From the NCBI RefSeq assembly GCF_900324465.2, contig NC_046622.1:20438297-20502296 (forward strand): a stretch of 64,000 nt of DNA, read 5' to 3'. Both the position numbers and the translations under genes were made by a program. Under the pieces are notes generated by a model, which worked only from the letters and a program-made list of their open reading frames with translations, had not been told where the DNA came from and made no database searches. Shown in pieces: positions 42,201-54,000 of this stretch (position 1 is the stretch's first letter; each line of letters opens with the position of its first letter). This DNA comes from Anabas testudineus. Lineage: Eukaryota; Chordata; Actinopteri; Anabantiformes; Anabantidae.

Positions 42201-44138
42201 TTAAATGCTTTCTTTTTTAGAAAGTAAAAGTAAAATAGTTTTTAGGCACTTCCTACTTTGTTGTAGAGTTTTAGCCTGCACACATAGTCTACAGTTAAGT
42301 TATTATAAATTATTTGCATGAATGATTTGTGGCTTTGTTTTTTTATATTTTTTATTAATTCATTCATCCACATACAGAACACAGGGTTTGCTTTCCACAG
42401 GCAAACCTAAAATTGAAAAACACTTTCTTAATATTGCAGCTAAAAAAAATGTGACTGCTAGATATTTGAATGAATGTTTTTCCTTTCTATCTGTGAAGCT
42501 GGTATATTATTTGGATAGAGTAGACTTCACCACACCATTTGGGGATCAAGTGTTATTTGATGAGAATGGTGATGCCTTACCAATATATGATGTCATGAAC
42601 TGGCTGTGGCTCCCAGATGGCACAACAAAGATTCAGAATGTGGGTGAGGTTAAAGAGTCAGTCAAAGGCGAAGAACTCACACTTTATGAAGACAACATTT
42701 TCTGGAACTCTGACTCTAAACAGGTTACTTCCACTCATTGATTTTGTAGATTTTTGCCTTGTGGTAACTTAGATATGGTCTGCAAGAATAACTCTTACAA
42801 TAATTCTTACAGCCACCCCAGTCAATTTGCAGTGAGAGCTGCCCACCAGGTACTCGTGTGGCTAGAAAAAAGGGGCAGCCTGTCTGCTGTTTTGACTGCG
42901 TACCTTGTTCTGAGGGAAAAATCAGCAATAGTACAGGTTAGTATTAATGATAAAACAATAAAATATTTTACCTTGTAGTTAATGTACAGCATTTCAATGG
43001 GATCAGGCTCATGCTCATATTTCAGTAATTACGACTGCTAAAGCCTTCTTCTCTTTGGTACACAATATGCAACTATCTCCATGTTTGTTACAGAGGGCTG
43101 TTTATATGCTTCCTTAAGCAGTATGTTTTTAAAGTAACTGAGGTGCTATTTCTTAAAAAATATATTATAAATATACACATATATAATGTATATATTTATC
43201 AGAAATCCCCCCCTTTTTTGTCAGACTCCATGGACTGCACTAGTTGTCCTGAGGATTTCTGGTCTAATTCCCAACGTGACCAATGTGTTCCCAAGAAAAC
43301 AGAGTTCCTGTCATATCATGAACCTCTTGGTATTTGCCTGACAACTGCATCATTGCTTGGCACGTCTATCTGCACTATTGTTGTAGGTATCTTCACCTAT
43401 CATCGCAGCACACCAATGGTACGGGCCAATAACTCAGAACTTAGTTTTTTGCTCCTGGTGTCACTAAAGTTATGTTTCCTGTGTTCACTGCTGTTCATCG
43501 GGCAACCCAAGCTGTGGACCTGCCAGCTGAGACATGCAGTATTTGGGATCAGCTTTGTACTCTGTGTCTCATGTATCTTAGTGAAAACCATGGTAGTTCT
43601 AGCTGTGTTCAAGGCCTCCAAGCCAGGAGGTGGAGCCAGTCTGAAATGGTTTGGTGCTGTGCAGCAGAGAGGGACTGTTATGGTTCTTACTTCTGTTCAG
43701 GGAGCAATATGCACGTCCTGGATTGTCTCTGCTTCACCAGCTCCTCATAAAAATACTCAATACTACAATGACAGAATAGTTTATGAGTGTGTAGTTGGGT
43801 CAACAATTGGTTTTGCTGTCTTGCTGGGCTATATTAGTATACTGGCTATCATCAGTTTCCTGTTAGCATTTCTAGCAAGAAATCTTCCAGACAACTTCAA
43901 TGAGGCCAAACTCATCACCTTCAGCATGTTGATCTTCTGTGCTGTGTGGGTGGCATTTGTTCCTGCTTATGTCAACTCCCCAGGTAAATATGCAGATGCA
44001 GTGGAAGTGTTTGCAATCCTGGCCTCTAGTTTTGGTCTATTGGTGGCACTGTTTGGACCCAAATGTTACATAATCTTGCTGAGACCAGAGAGAAACACAA
44101 AGAAGGCTATCATGGGTCGGGCCACATCCAAGACATAA
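39274..44138 (+). CDS. OlfC/V2R-like odorant receptor, gene 6 (complete)
   Basis: Nine exons: 39274-39527, 39755-40049, 40211-40297, 40506-40775, 41177-41380, 41473-41748, 42499-42723, 42813-42936 and 43225-44138 (254, 295, 87, 270, 204, 276, 225, 124 and 914 bp). They total 2649 bp and 882 residues. The start MRAVMGDYF matches gene 7. The ligand domain spans about residues 30-535, with pocket landmarks [14 protein letters not shown] and WMASEAW. The cysteine-rich linker (538-579) has [17 protein letters not shown]-type text. The seven-TM domain (about 600-860) has [11 protein letters not shown] and [18 protein letters not shown]. The tail is [13 protein letters not shown]. This subfamily differs from genes 1-5 and has the ligand-domain core on four exons. 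Intron 3d-4 (750 bp) holds nothing notable. Confidence 0.94.
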
Positions 44139-44292
44139 AGACACACCCATGTATTTATGATTTATCTTTCTTTAGACTCTGCTTTTGCATGCAGCATGGT
44201 ACTGCAGGTGTTAAATGACCAGAGCCTGCTAAGTAATTATAGTCAGCAATAAGCCATCTTATAAAAGGGAATGGCAAAATGAAATGAGAAAG

Positions 44293-44298
44293 AATAAA
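44293..44298 (+). other. Polyadenylation signal of gene 6
   Basis: AATAAA lies about 155 nt after the stop codon, in AGAATAAAGCTGTG. It is the first good signal downstream. Confidence 0.5.
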
Positions 44299-45430
44299 GC
44301 TGTGAAAGAACTCCTGTCCTGTCATTGTCCTTTTTGCCTGATCTTTTGCTTTTTCCTGATCACACACTGGTAATAGCCACTTTTGGTTATATTACATTAT
44401 TTAAAATGGGTGGGTGATGCTTTTATGCTTGATTAACCAGAGATGCTACCTATAACGTGATATATATCTGTGAGGATTTTCATCCCGTCATCCAGGACAT
44501 GCTTATCTAAAAGGTGCTGTTCAGAGGCAACTGGACTTGCTTGATATTCTTTAAGCTGTTTCGCGCTCATCTGCAGTCACTGACCGGCTTGATAATTTCT
44601 GTGAAGTCATTGTGTTATTTATGCTTTGATAGTCACCTGTGGGTTGTTATTTTATTTGTATGTATTGTCAAAGTCACCCTAATAATACCCATGAAGAGTC
44701 AAAGTATGAACAATGTTTGGGAATAAAAAGATTTAAAACACTTTAAAATATATTTTATATCTGTGGTTCCAGATTAAGGTAGAGAAACTCTTTTACTCCT
44801 GTGTCACACCATCTATTGTATCTTCTGTAATCATAGTCTATCCAGAATGCGGACACCACTGTTTTCAAAGCAGTGGTCCTTTAGTATACAAATGTCTGAA
44901 TTCCTCCCTGCACTGGACTGCATATACTAAATAGATTTAATTTAGTTATTAGAAGTTTGTTCCTTGTATAAAGTAGAAACACTGTTACACTGTTCGTTAA
45001 GCTGTTCAATATAAATTAGTCCTGTAATGTTATCTGGCAGGGTTAAGGTAATTTATACTACAGCATATTTAGTTCAATTTTTGACATTTTGGTCCTACTG
45101 TATACTGTATCTGCAGTGCGGTTTTATATGGCAAACTCAAATTCACTAAAGACTGCATTCATCTGTAAAAAAAAAAAAACAAGTATATTTAAAACTAATA
45201 TGAAATCGTCACAATTGCTTATACTTTTACAAAATGTACTCATACTGTTATGTTTGCTGTATTGCTTATTTATCTGTCACCTCCTCTGGCATTTCATATT
45301 TTTCCTGTTCATGGATATTTAACTCAAGAAACTCAAAATAGGCTCTGGCTTTACACTAAAGTGAATAACTCCTACATTAAACAGAATATATAGCAAATAA
45401 ATCCAGTTTGTCTGAAGACGTAATTTAGAT
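44299..45430. other. Intergenic, gene 6 to gene 7
   Basis: No gene. The stretch 44460-44610 (TTTTCATCCCGTCATCCAGG; CTGTTTCGCGCTCATCTGCA) looks like a decayed piece of a common fish repeat containing 'GTTTCGCCTCTCATCC' text. The call is tentative. Confidence 0.35.
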
Positions 45431-45436
45431 TATGTA

Positions 45437-45527
45437 TGTCCTGCCCCCACACTGCCCAGGTCCTGATAGGTGGTGTGAAACTATGATGAAAATCACCAGA
45501 GGAGATGACATTACCCTGCATATAAAA
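45437..45527 (+). promoter_or_regulatory. Promoter block of gene 7
   Basis: TGTCCTGCCC (45437-45446), CTGATAGGTGGTGTGA (45463-45478) and GATGACATTACCCTGCATATAAAA ending at the TATA element 45519-45527. The ATG follows about 60 nt later. Confidence 0.65.
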
Positions 45528-45579
45528 TTAAGTGCTACGTAAGATTATAGAATACTAGATAGGAAACATTGGTGTAGGG

Positions 45580-48500
45580 ATGAGGGCAGTTATGGAGGCA
45601 TTTCTAGACACATTATTCTTCTTGTATGTCTACCTAATGTTGCTTTTTTTCTCTACCTCATTTCTCATCTCAGAGTCTTCCTCTCTTTTCCCATCTTGTA
45701 GATTATGGAGGCACTTTGAGCTTAATGGGATGCACAAGCCTGGTGATGTGATTCTGGGTGGGTTGTTTGAGGTCCACTACACCTCTGTCTTCCCTGAGTT
45801 TACATTCACTTCCGAACCAAATCAGCTCAACTGCCAAGGGTAAGTCTTACACACATGAACCAGACAGCATACATCTGTCCCAATTATTATACAGACTATG
45901 TTACTTTTTAGTGATTAATTGTGATTTTATGTGCTAGCTTTGATCCTCCAGGGTTCAGACATGCTATGACCATGGCCTATGCTATTGATGAGATCAACAA
46001 AAACTCTAACTTGCTGCCCAATGTGACAATAGGATACAGTCTCTATGACAATTGTGCCACACTTGTAATTGGTTTCAGTGCTGCATTGTCATTGGCAAGC
46101 GGTCGAGAGGAGCAGTTTCTGGCTCAGGAGACATGTTTGGGAAGCCCTCCAGTCCTGGGGATTGTGGGTGATTCATTCTCAACATTTTCTATCGCCACAT
46201 CTAATGTGATAGGTTTATTCAAATTGCCCATCGTAAGTTTCTCATCCTGTCTCTTCTTGTCTTAGCTAAGCTCTTTGATGATCTGCATTTGCATGTCAGC
46301 CTGAGCTTCTCCAATTTAGAAATTTAAAAATTCTGACTTAGTATTGTTTATCTAAATATTTGTGTAGTAAAATACTTTTACTTACTTGCTTGAGGCGCAA
46401 AACCTGTCTGCATATTGTATTGATAGGTGAGTTATTTTGCCACATGTTCCTGCCTAAGTGATCGCCGAAGGTTTCCATCTTTCTTTAGAACAATCCCGAG
46501 TGATGCTTTCCAGGTGAAATACTATTAACAACATTAAGAAATAAAAAAATATGTTCAATAAATAAAAAATACAAATTTGTTTTAGTTCAACTTTAAAAAA
46601 ATAAATAATCCAACTTTTGTCTAAGACATAAATATAACATATTAGCACGTCATTGATTGAACTACATGAATTTAATAGTATAGACATGTTTTTATTGTTA
46701 AATGTGAATAGTCATGTTTCCAGTATAATTGCAATGTGTACACTAATCCCTCCACCCTGTACTCACTTAGGTGCGTGCTATGATTCAGATCCTAAAACGC
46801 TTTAGCTGGACTTGGGTAGGATTGCTGGTCAGTGATGATGACTATGGACTCCATGTTACCCAGTCCTTGCAAGCTGACATGGCTCAGTCTGGTGCAGGTT
46901 GCCTGGCCTACACAGAGATTTTGCCTTGGGGTGAAAACCCAGCTGAACTAAAGAGAATTGTGGAAGTGATAAAGAAATCCACAGCTCGGGTGGTCATTGT
47001 GTTTGCACATCAGATCCACATGATTCAACTAACGAAAGAGGTATCTGATTATGTACATAGCAATATACTAATGTTCATGTATTGCATCATTACAAATTGA
47101 ACTATAATGACCTGGAAAAAATAATGTAAATTGCACTGTGTATAAAACAGCAATCCTTAATGACTCAACTTATTGTGTTATATTTTGTAGTATTTCAGTG
47201 CTTCAAATTAGACCATAATTGTTTCATATATGTCTGAAAAAGAAAATATATAATCATTTGCAATGAACAGGTGGTAAGGCAGAATGTGACAGGGCTGCAG
47301 TGGATTGCCAGTGAAGCCTGGACATCAGCTGCTGTGCTCCAGATCCCCCAACTCATGCCATACCTGGGTGGCACACTGGGCATTGCCATCCGTCGAGGAG
47401 AAATACCGGGGCTGAGAGACTTCCTGTTGCAAGTATGTCCTGACCTGCACCATAACAGCAGTTATGGAAATAGCCTGGTGAGAGCTTAATTCTTGGAAGG
47501 CAATCTGGCATTTTGCATGAATAATACATCTGCTAAAACTTTGTTTTATCTGCATTTCAGGTCAGGCAATTTTGGGAACACACCTTTCACTGCAGATTTG
47601 CTCCACCTCCAGCAGGTTGGTTGGAAGCTGGAGGACCACTGTGCACTGGACAGGAAGATCTAGAGAATGTGGAGACTGAGTTTCTGGATGTTTCTAACCT
47701 CAGGCCTGAATATAATATTTACAAGGCTGTGTATGCTCTGGCATATGCTCTTGATGACATGCTTCACTGTGTACCAGGGAGAGGTCCTTTTAGTGAACAC
47801 AGCTGTGCTACTTTAGATAGCCTAGAACCATGGCAGGTGTGATATCAGTTTACTCTCTATTTAGCTCTTCAAACTGCTGCTACACCAGTGAAAGAGATTT
47901 TGGAAAAAGGAAACATTATTAAAAACAGCTCTTTAGGTTGTTGTTTCAATCTTGTGATTTTGTTCAAGTAGACAAATATTTGAAAATGTAGACAAAACAA
48001 TAAAATTCCTTTTATTTATTGTAACAAATATAATTAAATGCCACTAGTTCCCTATATTTAAACCTTAGCATACCAAAAAGTAGCTATCACACAGAACATC
48101 TGAAAACAATCTGTTGAGAAAAGTCTGTCAAAATATTTATCCATTGTTTAACTTATCTTACCCCACTGTAGCTGATGTATTACTTGGAAAAGGTCAACTT
48201 CACCACATCATTCGGTGATCAAGTATCATTTGATGAGAATGGTGATGCTTTACCAATTTATGATATCATGAACTGGCTGTGGCTCCCTGATGGAAGAACT
48301 AAAGTTCAGAATGTGGGGCTTGTTAAGAAATCGCCTTTCAAAGGTGAAGAACTCATACTTGATGAAGACAAAATCTTCTGGAATTTTGATTCCAAACAGG
48401 TTACTTTTATTTATTGTTTGTTATTTCTTAAGAATAGGAGTCAGAATATGTTTTATAGGCCAAATATGTATGCAAGCGAGTAACATCTAGTATTGCATGT

Positions 48501-49831
48501 TGTTTAATTACTGCATCAAATAGCAGTGATTACAGTTATAACTTTTATAATCCCTACAGCCACCGCAGTCAGTGTGCAGTGAGAACTGTCCTCCTGGAAC
48601 CCGTATGGCCAGAAAAAAGGGGCAGCCTGTCTGCTGTTTTGACTGTGTCCTTTGTTCCGAGGGAAAGATCAGCAATAAGACTGGTTGGTATCATATACTT
48701 GTTATATATCACTGTGAGTACATTTTTCACTTAGCAACTGGCTATGTGGAGGGGATTTGCAGGCACTGCATGAAACTCTTTGAGTTATGCCTGTCTGCAC
48801 TCCTCCCAGGTTGATTGTACAATTTAGTGACAAGAGAAACAGAAAACTGAAATTTCGCAATGTTAAAGTCTAATAACAAAACTTCTGTAAAAATGCAGCC
48901 TTCCCTTTTTTTGTCAGACTCCACAGAGTGCATCAGTTGTCCAGAGGATTACTGGTCCAGCCCTCAACGTGACCACTGTGTTCCTAAAGAAACAGAGTTT
49001 CTCTCCTACCATGAGCCTCTGGGTATCTGCTTGACAACCACTTCATTGTTAGGCACATTTTTTTGTGCTGTTGTCTTGGGCATCTTCACTTATCATCGCA
49101 ACACACCCGTGGTCCGCGCCAACAATTCAGAACTCAGTTTTCTGATATTGTTGTCACTTAAACTGTGCTTCCTCTGCTCACTCTTGTTTATTGGACGACC
49201 CAGAATGTGGACGTGCCAGTTGCGACATGCAGCATTTGGGATCAGCTTTGTTCTTTGTGTCTCATGTATTTTGGTAAAAACCATGGTGGTTGTAGCTGTG
49301 TTCAAGGCCTCCAAGCCAGGAGGTGGAGCCAGTCTCAAGTGGTTTGGTGCTGTGCAGCAGAGAGGGACAGTTGTGGCTCTTACAGCGATCCAAGCAGCAA
49401 TTTGTACTGCTTGGATTGTCTCTGCCTCACCAGCTCCTCATAAAAACACTCAATACCACAATGACAAAATAGTTTACGAGTGCGTAGTTGGATCCACAAT
49501 TGGCTTTGCAGTATTACTTGGTTACATTGGCTTACTGGCTATCCTAAGTTTCCTGTTAGCATTTCTGGCAAGAAATCTTCCAGACAACTTCAATGAGGCC
49601 AAACTCATCACTTTCAGCATGTTGATCTTCTGTGCTGTGTGGGTGGCTTTTGTTCCTGCTTATGTCAACTCCCCAGGTAAATATGCAGATGCAGTGGAAG
49701 TATTTGCAATCCTGGCCTCTAGTTTTGGTCTCTTGGTTGCACTGTTTGGACCCAAATGTTATATAATCTTGCTAAGACCAGAGAGAAACACAAAGAAAGC
49801 CGTTATGGGCCGAGGCACCACCAAAACATGA
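45580..49831 (+). CDS. OlfC/V2R-like odorant receptor, gene 7 (complete)
   Basis: Nine exons: 45580-45839, 45938-46232, 46427-46513, 46771-47040, 47271-47477, 47561-47836, 48172-48399, 48560-48683 and 48918-49831 (260, 295, 87, 270, 207, 276, 228, 124 and 914 bp). They total 2661 bp and 886 residues. The start is [20 protein letters not shown] (signal peptide). Pocket landmarks are [14 protein letters not shown] and WIASEAW. The seven-TM exon starts [13 protein letters not shown] and ends [18 protein letters not shown]. The exon-5 donor (ACTG|GTTGGT) is weak but keeps the family's fixed 124-bp exon. It follows gene 6 in the same direction, with 1.4 kb between them. No damage is seen. Confidence 0.94.
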
Positions 49832-50955
49832 AAATATACACTAGTAATGACAAAGGAATTTTATTCAGTCTGTATTTTACATTTGTCATCTGCTGATGAA
49901 ATGATACAGATAATGTTTGACTCTTGTAGTTGCTCAAACAGAAAATTACAAAGGGCGCAGTGGAACAATCTGGAAACACAATAGCCTCGACATATATTCA
50001 AACAAGCTTAAACATCCATTTATTTTTCTGACCACATGATGCAGTCCATCTTTAGTTTTATTAGTTTCCATAACTACTTCTTTGAAAATGCTTAAGAGAT
50101 TGCTTAAGTATTGATTTAAAGAAAATGTCTTTAATTCGATCTAATTTAATTGATCTTTACAAAATTCACGTTTCATTTTCATTTTTCTCCCTTAAAATTA
50201 ATTTAAATAGTTCAACTTAGGGTTTTTAAAGTTTGGACAGTTACATTTTATAATTTGACTAAACAGTAACATAAACATCAAGAAGTTTAGGTCAACATAA
50301 GTAAATATATGATAATATAATATAAAATATTCATTTTGCTAAGGTATGGTTTGTTTTTCAATTTGAGAAGATTTTTTTTACACTTGACTTTCAGACAGAA
50401 AGAGAGTCAAAACGCAAATGAGTCTTTTAGGCAGTTTTTTTTTTTTTTCACAATAAAGAGTTTTATTCTAAGTATTCACAGTCAGGTAAAGTCTATTTAA
50501 AATATGAACTGGCAAGCTAGGGTAACATTGATGAATACCATTTATAATTCCCTAGTGTGGTAAATGCCTTTAGGTGAGTTCCACAGTGGCATGATTGCTG
50601 TAATAAAATATATGAAACGTGTAAAAACCTGGATGTCACTATGTGTAATAAGATGTGTGGTGAAACAACAGTAAGACTTGTTTTCTTCTCTTGAATTTCA
50701 TTGTTCAGGTATTAAATTCCACGTGGGTCAGTTTAGATTTGAGAATTATTATTGCTGCAAAAATATTACCCCCTTTAGTAACAAGAATAAATATTCTGAA
50801 GAACATATAACGTATACACTATGATATAGATCCGTGGAGACTGTGATATAAAGTATATAGCTATTTTAAATTGTGGTATTATGCCCGTCCCCCTCAGCTG
50901 ATCAAGCCATAATGGTTGGTGAGAATTATTCAGCGATGACAAAAAAGATGACATA
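49832..50955. other. Intergenic, gene 7 to gene 8; no gene seen
   Basis: AT-rich, without recognisable repeats or frames. A diverged form of the upstream promoter box (CAGCTGATCAAGCC ... GGTTGGTGAGA) is at about 50896-50923. Confidence 0.5.
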
Positions 50956-50970
50956 GGCCTGCATATAAAT
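50948..50970 (+). promoter_or_regulatory. TATA element of gene 8
   Basis: GATGACATAGGCCTGCATATAAAT matches the gene 7 block (GATGACATTACCCTGCATATAAAA). TATA is about 62 nt before the ATG. The TGTCCTGCC box is not conserved here. Confidence 0.6.
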
Positions 50971-51023
50971 TAGGAAATAGGTGCATGTTGATTAGATGAA
51001 GGTGTGAGGAAGGGAGGGCTGTC

Positions 51024-54000
51024 ATGAGGGCCTTGCGTGTCTATCTGAGTTTGATTTCTTCCTCGTTTTTCTTCACTGAATCTTTCTGCCTTCCTCCACT
51101 GTGCAAACTTTGGAGAAAGTTTCATCTTAATGGGATGTACAAGACTGGTGATGTAGTCCTGGGTGGACTATTTGAAGTCCATTATAGCTCTGTCTTACCA
51201 GAGTTGACGTTTATCTCTGAGCCACATCAGCAAAGCTGCCACGGGTAAGCCTCAAACGCGTATTAGTTTGTAAACAATACTATATTACTGTTTAGTAGTA
51301 ATATTTTGTGTATTAGCTTTGACCCTCTAGGGTTCAGACATGCTATGACCATGGCCTTTGCTATTGATGAGATCAACAACAACTCCAGCCTACTACCTAA
51401 TGTGACTCTGGGATACAGTCTTTATGACAACTGTGCTACACTTGGTATTGGGTTCAGTGCTGCATTGTCATTGGCCAATAGTCAAGAGGAGCAGTCTCTG
51501 CTTCAGCAGAACTGTTTAGGGACTCCTCCAGTCCTGGGGATTGTGGGTGATCCTTTCTCAACATTTTCTATTGCCACCTCCAATGTTCTAGGCTTGTTCA
51601 AACTGCCTATTGTAAGTTTCCTGTCCTAAATTGTCCTTAGCATTCTGTATTTCACTTAATCATCAATTAGACTTTCAGTGTCTTTACAAACAGTGTGTTT
51701 CATGGTAGGTGAGCTATTTTGCCACATGTTCCTGCCTGAGTGACCGGCAAAGGTTTCCATCTTTCTTCAGAACAATCCCAAGTGATGCTTTCCAGGTAAA
51801 ACACTATCAGTAGCATGAGAAATATTTGTGTATAAACTATATGTAAAGTTTAGCACACAAGGAAACTGTATGTATTCATGTAAGAGAAGCTTCATGGGAT
51901 TAATCAAGTGTAATTCCATCATCATTTTTGCAAGTAGACTAATCCTTCACTCTGTATTCACTTAGGTGCGTGCTATGATTCAGATTCTGAAACACTTTGG
52001 TTGGACTTGGGTAGGTCTGCTCGTCAGTGATGATGATTATGGACTGCATGTTTCTCGATCTTTCCAGTCTGACTTGACTCAGTCTGGTGGAGGATGCTTG
52101 GCTTACTCAGAGATTTTGCCTTGGGGCAATGATCCAAACGAATACAAGAGGATTGTGGATGTGATGTCAAAATCTACAGCACGTGTAGTCATTGTGTTTG
52201 CACATCAAGCGCACATGATTCAACTCATGGAAGAGGTCAGGGCATAAAAATACATTGATATTTATGATTCCATTGGATCAGAAATAGTTTAATTACATAT
52301 CCTACTATGTATTGGGATGTGTTGTATGTTATGTATATGCTCTATATGCTTTCTATATATTATTATTATATCTCACATATATTATTTTAGCTAATAATTA
52401 ATAATAATAATTTTAGAACTGAGTATCTACAGAATTTTGATTTAATTTAGAATGTACAAAAGCTTGATAGCAATTGTTTCACAGATGTTTGCTAATGATA
52501 ATTGGTGCTATGTGATGCCCAGGTGGTAAGGAAGAATGTGACAGACCTGCAGTGGATTGCCAGTGAAGCCTGGACATTAGTTGATGGACTACATACTCTT
52601 GCCTTCATGCCGTATTTAAGTGGCACACTGGGTATCGCTATCCGTCGTGGAAAGATACCAGGACTCAGGGACTTCCTGTTAAAAATGAATCCTAAACAAC
52701 ATAATAATGACTACAAATATAGCATGGTGAGAGTTAAACCATATATTTTGACAACAAATTACTCAAATACCATGTGGTTACTATGTCTATTAATCATGTT
52801 TTTTATTTTCTTATTTTCAGATTAATCAGTTTTGGGAATACATATTTGACTGTAGATTTGCTCCACCTCCACTAGGTTGGGTGGAAAATGGGAGAGCACT
52901 ATGCACTGGAGATGAAAATCTAGAGAATATAGACACTGTGGAATTTTTGGATGTCTCAGAACTCAGACCTGAGTACAATATTTACAAGGCTGTGTATGCT
53001 CTGGCATATGCCCTTGATGACATGCTGGAGTGTGTACCAGGGAGAGGTCCCTTCAGTGGACAAAGCTGTGCAACTCTACAAACACTGGAGCCATGGCAGG
53101 TGTGATGTCAGATTTTACTCAACCTTGTATATTTAAAAGCAACTAATACACCTTGGGATAATTACTACGTGCAATTTTGTGAAGATAGAATATTGTGGAA
53201 CCAAAACCTGTAACCGTAATCAGTGCACATCTACTAAACAGTTTTCATTTAATAGTATATCATATAAACTGTGTTTAAAAACTCAGAAAAAGCTAGAAAA
53301 AATGAACTGAATGCTAATCTTTGTTTTGACAGTAAGATTGCAACAAAAAAAATTTTCTATTGGGCCGTTAGTTTAATAATCATTTTTGGATTGCTCTTTT
53401 AATTTCGACCTAATGTTTATTTTTGAAAGGCTGATGTGTATAAATAACCTCCTAACATGTGCTCTAGTGAGTCTTCCGTCTTGAGTTCTTGTTTGAAACA
53501 CAACAGATAAGAATGGTTACAGCATTTTTGTTGCTCTGCATACGATAATATTTTTGCTCTTTCAGTTTTACAAAGCACAGAGCACAATTTTATTAGGTCT
53601 CTATTTGAAGAATCCCACTCGTTTGATGATCCTGTTCATAGCTTTGACACATTCCATGAAAGTCTACATATTTACGTAATCAATTACATTAGCACATTGT
53701 TTTGGCCCTATTTGACTAATAATTTATCTCTGGCAGTAAATCAAATGATAAAAATGTATGCTTCATCAGTCCTATAGATTTATTCTTCTTCTTGGACTTG
53801 TCATGTCTGATATGACCCATAACTGCCTTGCTTGAATTACATAAATCATTAACACTACAGGCATCTTTCCCACCTCATTTAACCACGCCCAGATCACCCC
53901 ACTTCTTAAAAAACAACTCTTGACCCCTCCCTTCTGGAGAATTACAGACTTGTTTCTCTTCTCCCACTCCTTTTCAAGACCCTTGAATAAGCAGTCTTCA

